Counted from the first letter of the stretch, positions 1-7,344 are shown. The stretch: 16,280 nucleotides of DNA from Ectocarpus siliculosus (GCA_000310025.1 FN648366.1:145042-161321), one strand, 5' to 3'. Notes: generated from the letters alone by a model not told the origin. Numbers and translations: made by a program.

Positions 1-292
1 GCTCGTTCGTACAAGCCGTGGTTTGTTCTGGATACAAACGTTAGGACGCTCCCCCCCCCCCCCCGCCCCCTACTCCCAGTTCAATACTGAGACGTTGAGA
101 CTTCAATTCCGCCGGCCCCCTACTAGAATGGCCAAGCCACCTTGGCAAGGCAGTGAAATACTCATTCCCCCAACACACACACACAGTTGTCTTCTGTCAA
201 GTCGCCTTTTTTCGGAGATTTCGGAGAACTTGAAGAAGGGGAGGGATCAGCGCACCGTTTTTCCGGAGACTTTTTTTTGAAGTTTTTCATAT
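1..292. other. No gene seen; C-rich tract
   Basis: The left edge holds a long C run around 50-71, a short CA run near 173-184 and a T run near 271-278. Short frames here are low complexity. I see no conserved element. Confidence 0.5.
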
Positions 293-470
293 ACATACTC
301 ACAGAAAGACTACTCTACCCAATCGAGATACAACCACAGCAGTCGAAAGGGATGTACGTGCTGATATAAACACAGCAGTCGAAAGGGATGTATGTGCTGA
401 TATTACCACAGCAGTCGAAAGGGATGTATGTGCTTAATGAAGTAACATCAGTGAGTGGAGGGAAAACATT
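293..470 (+). repeat. Dispersed repeat copy with 36-bp tandem expansion
   Basis: The stretch CACAGAAAGACTAC, a following CGAGATA, and CAGTGAGTGGAGGGAAA at the far end recur in the same order at 10863-10943. Between them a 36-bp unit starting CACAGCAGTCGAAAGGGATG repeats at 335, 371 and 407 (about 2.7 copies), while the other copy has a single diverged unit. Confidence 0.75.
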
Positions 471-687
471 TTTTACCGTAGGCTCAAGTTAGCCCCGCAC
501 TTAAGAAGCTCTAGTTCGGGCCGAGGCACTATATGTAGGTTTTAGTGTTGGGGTTCTTACCCGAGCTAAATAAAATTATCAACTGTCGAGTGCAAAATGG
601 TGCTAATGTTCTTAAATTTGATTTTTCTGGTAGGCTCAACAAATTTCTGACCTGTGGAGTGCTGCAAAGGGCGGGCGCTTTCTTTTT
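471..687. other. No feature recognised upstream of candidate gene
   Basis: This stretch would hold the 5' region of the candidate gene if its start at 688 is right. I see no TATA box at a sensible distance and no clear splice acceptor that would decide the first exon. Confidence 0.4.
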
Positions 688-935
688 ATGCTTACGAACC
701 AACGGCCCGTGTGCTCGCGCTCGACCGTCAGGCCCGGCGTCTTAGGCAACCCCAGCAAGCAGCAAAGAAACGCCGGCAGGGGGGGGGCACGCGGACGGGG
801 TAGGGGTAGAGGACGCCAGCAGCAGAAGCGCCAAGGCCATGGTGACGAGGGGGGCCCGCAAGGTGGCGAGGAGGTGGGGGGCGACGGGGGAGCGCTCGGG
901 TTGTTGTCACCCCGGGGTCAGGGGTGGCTAGCTGG
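688..935 (+). CDS. Candidate exon 1, RGG/Gln/Gly-rich
   Basis: An open segment from an ATG at 688 to a strong donor-like site (CTGG|GTGAGA, GT at 936) covers 82 codons plus two bases. From about residue 29 it is rich in Arg-Gly (GRGGARGRGRGRGR), then has a QQQKRQ stretch and a Gly/Glu-rich end. The two leftover bases join the first base of exon 2 to make an in-frame Gly codon. RGG repeats are known in RNA-binding proteins; the role here is inference. The ATG has T-rich context with no purine at -3, so the true start may lie in an unseen upstream exon. The similar Arg-Gly composition of exon 2 supports the two belonging together. Confidence 0.4.
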
Positions 936-1637
936 GTGAGAGCCAGGCCGGGTTGTACATGTTGGTGGGGTCAAACGTTGTTTTGCTCCCGTGGTTTTGG
1001 AGTACGAGTTGGTGCAGTACCTTGTCGTGTCTGCTCGGGAGCTGTGCCCCCGAGATAATTAGTGCGCTCATTGTGAGCTCTTGACACACGATGCTGATTT
1101 CCCACTTTTCATGTGTTCGATCCGGTGTCACTGCCGTTGCTTTTGGTTGCTCTTGTTGTTATCCCCGTTCTTGGTGGTACAGCGAATCCATCTACGTCAA
1201 CATATCCATAGAAAAGAGTCTGGGATAGATTAGCAGTGAATCCATGGCGTCAGCGGAGGCTACCTGTACTTGCACGATTTCCCTTGCAGCACACATTTTC
1301 CCTTCTCATCGCTTCTAAATTTGACACCTTGTATTTACCACCACCACCGCCAGGGACTCACGAAACAGTGGTGACATTAAAAGGGAAACCATTTCCAAGC
1401 CAGCCCGTGCCTCTTTGCCTCCCCCTCTAAATCCGGTTGAAAAGGCGGGAAGTGATGCCGATGCAGCGCAGGGAAAACAATTTTGAGCCACATTTGGCAA
1501 AGCAGGAAGGAACGATTGGCCACAATCGGTGGTCGGTCGTCCTGTAGGAACAAAAATGCTCCGTCCTCTCGAGGACGCGTGGTCAATGGTCTAATAGCTC
1601 CGGCATGCGAAACATGAGTACGCCCCGCCCCCCCCCC

Positions 1638-1741
1638 CGCTTGGTGATGTGAGAGCCTGGTCCGGTGAGAACCCGGCGTGGTCCGTCCCGGCTTTGTAGG
1701 GATTGGTCTATCGACTACGGCATGCTGACTATGAGTACACC
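1638..1741 (+). repeat. Dispersed repeat R1, copy 1
   Basis: The run from CGCTTGGTGATGTGAGAGCC to ATGAGTACACC matches 5202-5308 closely over about 105 bp, with shared blocks GGTCCG, ACCCGGCGTG, TAGGGAT, ACGGCATG and TATGAGTACA. A partial extra copy of its end (GGCATGC..ATGAGTACGCCCC) lies at about 1603-1626. The repeat ends 14 bp before the proposed exon 2 acceptor. Confidence 0.8.
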
Positions 1742-1755
1742 CCCCCCCTCCGCAG

Positions 1756-2533
1756 GCGAACCCCGAGGCTCCAGAGGCTAGTCAAAGAGGCGGCCATGCG
1801 AGGCACGAGGCTCCTGCTAATGCCCGATGGCATGGCTAGACGCGACGCGAACACGTCTACCGTAGCAGGCGCACCCGGCCGCGGGCGTCGGTTTTCCAAC
1901 AGAGGGAGAGGCGGTCGCGGACGGGGGGCAGGGGGTAGGGGTGGCGGTGGGGGTGGTAAACCGGCGGCTGGTGTAGATGGGCGCGGTCAGCCAGGAACAG
2001 CGGCAGCAGGAGCAGCTGTTGTTGTCGTTGGCGGCGATGTTGGTGGTGGTGGTTTGGACACTTCTACGAGACCAGTGGCATCAGCTGGTGTTGGTGGTGT
2101 TGGCCCGGGCCAGGCAGCGGGAGCGGCAGCAGCAGCAGCAGCAGCGGGAGCGGTGCAGACCCCTACCGTACCGACTGCAACGGCGGAGCCTAGCGGTGCT
2201 CCTGCTAGCGACGGCTCTCCCGCGGCCACGGGCGGCGCGAGAAAGTCGTCTGTGTCGGCACCATCATCTCCACCGCTACCACCGGCTGTCGCGAAACCCA
2301 CATCGCGGGAGTTGCTGGAGCTGGAAAATGCCTCTCCACGCGGCTCCAGCATCATCAGGATCGAGACCGGCGGCGGCTGTGGCGGGGACCAGTCTGTTCG
2401 CCGCACGTCGACACTGCTGTGGAAGGTCGAGTGGGTGTTCTGTACGGCTGTGGCGGTGGAGGGTCAGCGCGCGAGCGGTGCCGGGGGGGGGAGGGGGAGG
2501 GGCGACGCGGATGTGACGGTCTCGGACCCAACG
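1756..2533 (+). CDS. Candidate exon 2, RGG-box and Ala/Gly/Val-rich
   Basis: The long open segment is GC-rich against its surroundings. It is preceded by a C-rich tract ending CCTCCGCAG, a good acceptor at 1755. Early in it are MRGTRLLLMPDGMARRD, an RGG cluster (GRGRRFSNRGRGGRGRG) and a run of Gly. Ala-, Val- and Gly-rich blocks follow, including six Ala codons from a CAG-type repeat read as GCA, and then a more complex part (SRELLELENASPRGSSIIRI). The donor ACG|GTATCC at 2533 is in phase 0 and fits exon 3. Without splicing the frame runs on to a TAA at 2570-2572. It could therefore be a terminal exon, with 1796 as the first ATG. The opposite strand is also open over part of it, as low-complexity GC-rich DNA often is. 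The strand choice rests on the RGG motifs and the splice sites. Confidence 0.45.
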
Positions 2534-2621
2534 GTATCCGAAGAGGTCTCGCTACTCGAGGTGTGCAGTTAATGGTCATTTGGCCCCCGCGATTTCGTGG
2601 ACCGCTCTCGCCGACTAATGA

Positions 2622-2757
2622 GTTTATAAGGAAATATGAGAGGGAGGGGACACGCAGCCCGTATTCCCTAACCCTAACCCTAACCCTAACGCATCTTCCC
2701 CGTTGTATACTTCATCCAAGATGTTTACTTAATACGAAAAGCCCTGCGAAAGCTTCT
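2622..2757 (+). repeat. Telomere-like-tract element, copy T1
   Basis: A core AGGGAGGGG..ACGCAG.CCGTATT is followed by four CCCTAA-type repeats (2666-2690), then CTTCCCCGTTGTATACTT and ATGTTTACTTAATACGAAAA. The same order occurs at 4415-4556 and, inverted, at 15935-16068. The telomeric motif is thus embedded in a dispersed element and does not mark a chromosome end here. It lies in proposed intron 2. Confidence 0.8.
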
Positions 2758-2818
2758 AGTTAATTGTCGTAGGACACCGCCGACAAATAGTACACTCTCC
2801 CTCCGCTTGAAAGGACTA

Positions 2819-2945
2819 CGTTTTTTCAGAAGCATTTTGCTCCGCAGGACGGTTTCAACGACGCCGTTTTCGACGCTACGGTTCTTTGTTGCTGCAGAGC
2901 AATCGAGCGTTCATATTTTGTTCAGGGGGTGCGATGTCGTATGTC
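2819..2945 (-). mobile_element. MITE copy D, degraded
   Basis: The right part matches the other family members: a TTTTTTC-AGAAGC interior, the GACGCCGTTTTCGACGCTACGG core, then AATCGAGCGTTC and CAGGGGGTGCGATGTCGTATG as a diverged terminal arm. The opposite arm is missing or unrecognisable. It lies in proposed intron 2. Confidence 0.55.
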
Positions 2946-2952
2946 ACCTCGA

Positions 2953-3146
2953 TAGTCTCGCGAACGGATTGGGTCTTTAAAGCGGACGTTCGTTGGTGAT
3001 TTACTTTCAACCTGCACACCAGCAGAGTGTGATATCTTACGCCAACTAGAGCAGTAGTAGTCTACAGTCTCGCGGACTGTTTGGCCTTTGAAGCGGACGT
3101 TGGTTGGTAGCTAGCTATCTACCGCGAGGCAGCAGAGGCGTGTGTT
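2953..3146 (+). repeat. Local duplication, period about 113 bp
   Basis: AGTCTCGCGAACGGATTGGG, then AAGCGGACGTTCGTTGGT (first copy about 2953-3033), recurs as AGTCTCGCGGACTGTTTGGC and AAGCGGACGTTGGTTGGT (about 3066-3146). The ends share an (A/G)CAGCAGAG.GTGTG pattern. It lies in proposed intron 2. Confidence 0.65.
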
Positions 3147-3380
3147 TGTTACTATTCCGGTGGCACGTAGTTCATTGGAGCAAGTTGGAACAAACCGAAC
3201 GAACGTTTTCGGGGATGCCGAAATTTCTGTTTATTCATTTGGTTTCGTCGAGCCAATTAGTGGGGCGCCATCATGTGCTCTACTGAACGCCATGCTGAAC
3301 CATCTCCTCTTCTACGATTCGCTCCTACTTACTATGTGCGGCCGTAAACAACTCATCCTCCCACCCTTCCTTATCCTTAG

Positions 3381-3504
3381 GCGGTCGCGAAGCATCTGGA
3401 GCCGAGGCCAGGGAATGCTCCCTTGCGGCACCGTCTCAAGCTCTTCACAAAACCCTGGGGCGAGGCTGCTGCCGCTGCCACTGCCGCTACTGCTAAGACG
3501 TCAG
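3381..3504 (+). CDS. Candidate exon 3, Ala-rich end
   Basis: A pyrimidine-rich run ending CCTTCCTTATCCTTAG gives a strong acceptor at 3380, and TCAG|GTACAG gives a donor at 3504. In the frame that fits both neighbours it encodes 41 residues plus one base, including LKLFTKPWGE followed by an Ala/Thr-rich run. A second frame is also open across the exon; the third has a TAA before the donor. The frame choice therefore depends on phase with exons 2 and 4. I recognise no domain. Confidence 0.35.
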
Positions 3505-3587
3505 GTACAGCGGTGGTCGTTTGTAAACTGTTTCTTGAATGAAAATCGAATTTTATAACGATTCAACAATTCGATTGGCTGTCCAAA

Positions 3588-3762
3588 TACCGTAAGAGGC
3601 GGAGAGATGGCATCCCCCCTAGACCGATGTCCACAGCTCCCTTGTTCCACAACCAAGATTGTCTGCACCATACCGTATACCGTACCGTGGTATTCCGTGA
3701 GAGGCGGAGAGATGGCATCCCCCCTAGACCGATGTCCAAAGCTCCATTGTTCCACAACCAAG
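3588..3762 (+). repeat. Tandem pair of MITE-end fragments
   Basis: Two direct copies (3588-3657 and 3691-3762; GAGGC landmarks at 3596 and 3701, period 105 bp) share AGGCGGAGAGATGGCATCC, CCCTAGACCGATGTCCA and GTTCCACAACCAAG. They align with the terminal arm of the MITE family (GATATCACACCCCC, GGACCGATTTTC, AAGCTCGATT). TACCGTA at 3588-3594 also fits the MITE outer end. No opposite arms are seen, so these are solo ends in proposed intron 3. Confidence 0.6.
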
Positions 3763-3897
3763 CTTGTGCCAACAGGTATTGGAAACAACTATCTCGTCGA
3801 CGGGGTTCCGTAGACGTACCGGGCTCTTTCCGCACCCCCGTGGTTGTTGATCAATCGAATCGATCACGAATCAACAGTCCGCTCGTCTGTCTTACCG

Positions 3898-4177
3898 CTA
3901 GCCTTCCTCCCTGCTCGCGATGGCACCCCACCGGCAGGAGTTGCTTTTAGACTAGGCGTATTCCGAATTGTTTTGTCGTTTGTTCTAGTTGAGGCAACTT
4001 CTGGTCGTACGTAAGCCCTTCTTCTGAGTTTACTGTTGTCGGTTTGTGCTACCTTCGGCGTGTTCTGCTCTGTTGCCTTTTGTGTTGGTGTGTTTGTTTC
4101 GTGCTAAAAGCACAATGGCCCTTAGCCCTCGCCTTCCTCCCTGCTCGTGATCACACGCCACCGGCAGGAGTCGCTAG
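3898..4177 (+). repeat. Duplicated pyrimidine tract and splice-acceptor segment
   Basis: GCCTTCCTCCCTGCTCG and CCACCGGCAGGAGT.GCT occur at about 3900-3946 and again at about 4130-4176, 230 bp apart. The second copy supplies the acceptor proposed for exon 4 (AG at 4166-4167). The first has an identical ACCGGCAG at 3936-3937 and a donor-like TAC|GTAAGC at about 4010. Confidence 0.6.
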
Positions 4178-4313
4178 CAAGATGGTGGTTACCGGACGAC
4201 AGCAGAAGCAGCAGCTGAGGCTCTTCCTGCAGCGAGTTCCGTGTGCTGCCAAGAGGCCACTCTACTTGGAGCTGGACGGCGGAGAGCCGTTGGGAACCGC
4301 GCTCAAGGGCAAG
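4168..4313 (+). CDS. Candidate exon 4 (or first exon from ATG 4182)
   Basis: The acceptor is CACCGGCAG at 4167, after a pyrimidine-rich stretch; the donor is AAG|GTACCT at 4313. The 48 codons read in a mixed, non-repetitive composition: MVVTGRQQKQQLRLFLQRVP, then a segment containing KRPLYLELDGGEPLGTALKG. Third codon positions are mostly G or C, which looks like real coding. An in-frame ATG at 4182 in good context (AAGATGG) could be the start of a separate gene. If the donor is not used, the frame ends at a TAA at 4359-4361. The acceptor with its pyrimidine tract is duplicated 230 bp upstream. I recognise no family. Confidence 0.5.
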
Positions 4314-4414
4314 GTACCTAATCTTGACGGAAGCGTGATTGTATGCAAGTGGGAAGCGTAATTCCAACCACGTCCCCCCCGTTTTTGGTTGTGGGACCGC
4401 CTTCCTTGAAGAGA

Positions 4415-4556
4415 TTTATAAGTTTGAGGAGAAACAGAACAGGGAGGGGGGACGCAGACCGTATTCTAACCCTAACCCGAACCCGAACCCTAACCCAACT
4501 TCCCCGATCGTTGTATGCTTTATCCAACATGTTCGCTGAATACAAAAAACGTGCGA
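4415..4556 (+). repeat. Telomere-like-tract element, copy T2
   Basis: Same layout as T1. The core AGGGAGGGGGGACGCAGACC is followed by a degenerate CCCTAA/CCCGAA tract (about 4465-4497), then CAACTTCCCCGATCGTTGTA and a diverged tail (ATGTTCGCTGAATACAAAAA). It lies in proposed intron 4. Confidence 0.8.
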
Positions 4557-4822
4557 GGGTACTGTGTTTGTGGGACCCTGGTGTTGTTCGGGAGGGGGGG
4601 GGGGAATACTGGTGTTTTGCTTGCCTTAGATGTTAAATAAACCACTCGAGAGGATGGCGCGTTGTTCCCACAGGACGTTTGGCCGGGTGGGGAGAGGGGG
4701 GGGGGGGTACCAGTTTTGCAAGCATTGGCACGTTCAGTCGCCGGTGGGTATTGAAAAGGAGGGACCGTTCGACCAGCTCGGTTTTTCTCTCTTTCCCCCC
4801 CCTCCCACGGCACGGGGTTGAG

Positions 4823-4885
4823 TTTATGTCGCTTGGCAACGACGTTGTAAAACAAGCCAAGTCACTTCGTGAGCTCGGCAACCAG
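4823..4885 (+). CDS. Candidate exon 5, 21 codons
   Basis: This 63-bp segment is in phase 0 at both ends and encodes FMSLGNDVVKQAKSLRELGN plus Gln. It ends at CAG|GTTACC. The pyrimidine run (TCTCTCTTTCCCCCCCCTCCC) lies about 20 bases before a GAG acceptor at 4822; GAG is a weak acceptor trinucleotide. The amino-acid composition suits an amphipathic helix. The donor lies inside a 9-bp inverted repeat. Because the exon is short and its acceptor weak, this is the least certain internal exon. Confidence 0.35.
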
Positions 4886-4929
4886 GTTACCGCTTTGTTT
4901 TTGGCCTTTGGTTTTTGTTTGCGGTAACC
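4885..4929 (+). promoter_or_regulatory. Inverted repeat enclosing the exon 5 donor
   Basis: GGTTACCGC at 4885-4893 and its perfect complement GCGGTAACC at 4921-4929 could form a 9-bp stem with a 27-nt U-rich loop. The candidate donor GT (4886-4887) lies inside the stem. A regulatory role is inference. Confidence 0.35.
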
Positions 4930-5201
4930 GTGAATGGTGGTCGAGTAGATTATGTTGTGCGGGGTCGATAACCCTCACTCCGCGCAAAGGGGATAATCGC
5001 ACGTTGTGTTAATTGGTCAGGCACCCTCGAGGCAGTTACACAGCGCTTACAACTGTCTCTGGAAGTGAAAGCACCAAAAAATAAATTAAATCACACGCAG
5101 CTGTCATCCGTACGCAAGGAAGTGAGCACAAGATGCCGAACACCCTTAGCAGGATGCAGCGCACTCTTCATGCGACTCGCCGAATACCTCACGGCGCTTC
5201 G

Positions 5202-5308
5202 CGCTTGGTGATGTGAGAGCCTGGTCCGATGGGAACCCGGCGTGCTCCCACCCGGCTTCGTAGGGATGCGATGTCAGACAACGGCATGCACGGCTATGAG
5301 TACAACCC
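5202..5308 (+). repeat. Dispersed repeat R1, copy 2
   Basis: Second copy of the repeat at 1638-1741, in the same orientation, in the proposed intron 5. It begins right at the inner end of the left 36-bp inverted-repeat arm. Confidence 0.8.
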
Positions 5309-5437
5309 ACCCAGCGACTACAGGAACGATATGTAGCATTTACTATTGCACAATAATCCTACCAGGAATACAGCAACGATATATCGGCTATATTGCACTA
5401 AATCCTACCATGCGATAACGCGCCGGTTCCGCCTCAG

Positions 5438-5626
5438 ACGGTGATCGAGCACCCTACGGTGTACGTTACCCTTAATGGCAAAGAGACTACCGAGAGGTTC
5501 CCGACCCTGGTGGCAGACCTGGAGCCCAACGATGATATTGCCGAGGATCCTTCTCGAGTGATTGGGGAGCTGGAGAGGGCGATGGCACCGCCCGTGCCGG
5601 CTGCCGCCTGCTTGTCCGTGAAGGAG
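5438..5626 (+). CDS. Candidate exon 6, well-bounded
   Basis: This is a strong exon candidate: acceptor GGTTCCGCCTCAG at 5437 and consensus donor GAG|GTATGT at 5626, 63 codons, phase 0 at both ends. The peptide has ordinary soluble-protein composition: TVIEHPTVYVTLNGKETTER, then an acidic stretch (LVADLEPNDDIAEDPSRVIG), a short helix-like ELERAMA and a Pro/Ala turn. Codons favour G or C at the third position. It contains no motif I can assign. It is flanked by perfect 36-bp inverted repeats (5170-5205 and 5665-5700), and its length is a multiple of three, so it could be skipped without a frameshift. Confidence 0.6.
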
Positions 5627-5700
5627 GTATGTGCGACGGGGCGGAGATGGCACTTCCGTCACTGAGCGCGAAGCGCCGTGAGGTATTCGGCGAGTCGCAT

Positions 5701-5730
5701 AGAGAGAAATAGAGAGAGAGCGAGAGAGAG

Positions 5731-5770
<40 letters not shown>

Positions 5771-5784
5771 ACACACACACACAC

Positions 5785-5815
<31 letters not shown>

Positions 5816-5838
5816 TAGTCAGACAGTCAGACAGTCAG
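5701..5838 (+). repeat. Compound microsatellite (GA)n(CA)n(GACA)n
   Basis: A GA-rich run (about 5701-5767) passes into CA repeats (about 5767-5787), then AGAC tetranucleotides (about 5786-5814), then AGTCAGAC-type repeats to 5838. It lies in proposed intron 6. Confidence 0.95.
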
Positions 5839-5861
5839 AGGCAGACCATTAGAGACAAGGT

Positions 5862-6089
5862 GGTAGAGCTGTTGAATGCTGGTAGAGCCGATGAAGGCGC
5901 GCAGAGCCGATGAAAGCTGGCAAAACCGTTGCAGGCTGGTAGAGCCGATGAAAGCTTTTAGAACCGATGGAAGCTGGCAGAACCTTCTAAGACTGGTAGA
6001 GAGAGCATTGGTTGGTAGAGCCGCTGAAAGCTGGTGGAAGCGTTGAAGGCTGGTAGAGCGGTTGAACACCGCCGAGCCACTCAAAGCAA
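5862..6089 (+). repeat. 19-bp minisatellite, twelve units
   Basis: The unit GGTAGAGCCGATGAAAGCT and its variants repeat with exact 19-bp spacing from 5862 to 6089, about twelve units, the last two diverged. Three units make 57 bp, so any open frame gives a 19-residue peptide repeat. The antisense frame shows one, but this follows from the spacing and is not evidence of coding. Confidence 0.9.
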
Positions 6090-6152
6090 TGGTGAGACAA
6101 ATTCTCTCAATGGAGGAAGAATTAGCTGCTGCGTTGTGTGGGACGGGTGAGT

Positions 6153-6369
6153 TACCGTACATATTATATCTCACCCCCCGGACCGATGTTCAAAGCTCGA
6201 TTACTCCACGACGAAGAGGTTGCCGAAATCAAAGTAATTTTTTTCGGAAAGCTCTCGGCGAGGCGGTTCCATCGCCGCCATTTTCGGCACCGTTATTGCT
6301 TTTCCTGCGGAGAAATCGAGCTTCGAAAATCGGTCCAGGGGGTGTGATATCTTACGTATGCAACCTAGG
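6153..6369 (-). mobile_element. MITE copy A, long imperfect TIRs
   Basis: The left arm (6166-6202: ATATCTCACCCCCCGGACCG, then ATGTTCAAAGCTCGATT) is an imperfect reverse complement of the right arm (6314-6351: AATCGAGCTTCGAAAATCGG, then TCCAGGGGGTGTGATATC). Similarity extends outward through TACCGTA. The interior has CGCCGCCATTTTCGGCACCG, shared in reverse orientation with copies B and C. There is no coding capacity, as expected for a MITE. The superfamily is unassigned. Confidence 0.8.
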
Positions 6370-7113
6370 GCAGTAAATTCGAGACCGACGGTGTGGGGTG
6401 AGGGCTGAGATAGCTCTCGTCTCGAACGCTACACTCTTTAGTGCACTCGCCGTTGGTGATGGGTCTAATCGGTGCTCGAGAGACCGTTTTTGGGAGTTGG
6501 ATGTCTTGTGCTATATGGTACACTCGTCAAGGGCTTCCTCGTCGTGGCGTAACCATCTTCTGGTTTGTTTGTTTTTGCTAATTCTTGTACTGTCGGGGCT
6601 CCGATATAACATGAGAGGGTGGTGTGGCCAAGGCCCTCGACCCTCGCACAATATCGGAAGCCGCTCTTACACCGGAGTAAGAGGGGCACCCAACTATTAT
6701 GATATGGAGGTTCGAGAACGTTACAACCGTTTTGGAACCTCTGATATCGTAGCCCCCTCTTGTAAGGTACCCTCTTTTATCGGAACCACGACTGGTAACC
6801 TTGGTAGCCAAAGAAACGTTCTTTTGTCTACAAAAATGTTGTTCTTGTTGTTGTTGTTGTTGTGGTCTTCACATTGAAACCGTTCCGTTCTCTCTGCCCA
6901 GTACCTTCTTCTGTCCGTACTATGACAGTCGAACACTTGACGGGGTCGATTCCCGTGGTCGAAGGCTGACTTACCCCCAAAACAAATCGTGAGCGAAAAA
7001 AGAACCATTGCGAGTGTGAACCATCAGTACATACAGCAGCGTTGGCTTGCGTATGTATCCGTGTCTATCGATCATCACATGGCGCCGTCGCTGCTTGTTT
7101 CCCGCCGAATCAG

Positions 7114-7344
7114 GGTCTGCCCCCTATGGACGGTTTGGCCCCGATGGACGCGACATCCTCCGAGGGAGACGAAGGTGATGACAGCAGTAGCAGCAGCAGC
7201 AGTAGCAGTTCGGAGAGCGAAAGCGAGAGCAGCAGCTCTAGCTCCAGCGAGGAGGACGACGCCAGCGACGACGACGACGCCAGCGACGACGACAATGGCG
7301 ATGAGGAACGACAACCCCGCCGCCCATCCTCGATGATGCAGTAG
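7114..7344 (+). CDS. Candidate terminal exon 7, Ser/Asp/Glu-rich acidic tail
   Basis: The acceptor TTTCCCGCCGAATCAG at 7113 has a pyrimidine-rich lead. The segment is 76 codons and then TAG. It begins GLPPMDGLAPMDATSSEGDE, continues into a long run of Ser codons mixing AGC, AGT, TCT and TCC, then Ser-Glu repeats, two Asp-rich DDASDDDDASDDD blocks, and a basic end (RRPSSMMQ). Mixed synonymous Ser codons argue for selection on the protein and against a pure trinucleotide slippage tract. Such acidic, potentially phosphorylated tails occur in many nuclear proteins. Phase 0 matches exon 6. An in-frame reading also extends upstream to 7042, but that part looks non-coding. Confidence 0.55.
   Translation, partial: GLPPMDGLAPMDATSSEGDEGDDSSSSSSSSSSESESESSSSSSSEEDDASDDDDASDDDNGDEERQPRRPSSMMQ

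Larger units (their letters stand above)
5170..5700. repeat. Perfect 36-bp inverted repeats flanking exon 6
   Basis: The 36 bases at 5170-5205 (ATGCGACTCGCCGAATACCT...) are the exact reverse complement of 5665-5700 (...AGGTATTCGGCGAGTCGCAT). The arms enclose 459 bp containing repeat R1 copy 2 and all of candidate exon 6. The right arm starts 39 bases after the exon's donor and stops exactly where the GA microsatellite begins. This could be an element's terminal repeats, a local inversion-duplication or, less likely, an assembly artefact. Confidence 0.85.
688..7344 (+). other. Candidate seven-exon protein-coding gene, family unknown
   Basis: Seven open segments on the + strand can be joined by GT..AG introns with matching codon phase at every junction. 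Introns would be 936-1755, 2534-3380, 3505-4167, 4314-4822, 4886-5437 and 5627-7113. The product would be about 592 residues: an Arg-Gly-Gly and Ala/Gly-rich N-terminal half, a mixed-composition middle (exons 3-6), and a Ser/Asp/Glu-rich tail ending in a TAG. RGG-rich and acidic Ser-rich tails are common in nuclear or RNA-associated proteins, but I recognise no catalytic or binding domain and assign no function. Each intron holds a repeat, a local duplication or a mobile-element trace. Exons 6 and 7 are the most reliable. The start, the exon 2 donor and the exon 5 acceptor are weak. It could also be two genes, the second starting at the ATG at 4182, which has an A at -3 and a G at +4. Confidence 0.5.

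Noticed and set aside
1703-1795. Upstream extension of the exon 2 frame from a TTG
   Set aside because: It starts at a TTG inside repeat R1 and precedes a good acceptor. The first ATG in frame is at 1796.
1987-2406. Long antisense frame over exon 2, Pro/Ala/Thr-rich
   Set aside because: It mirrors the GC-rich low-complexity sense frame. No start context or splice signals favour it.
2666-2690. True telomere or chromosome-end junction
   Set aside because: Only about four repeats, with the same unique flanks as two other copies, so it is part of a dispersed element.
5827-6174. Antisense frame with 19-residue peptide repeats
   Set aside because: Any stop-free frame through a 19-bp repeat gives a 19-residue period every three units. 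No other coding sign.
6398-6877. 159-codon + strand frame in proposed intron 6
   Set aside because: Codon use is not biased, it ends in a TTG-repeat Leu run, and no splice-bounded segment stands out.
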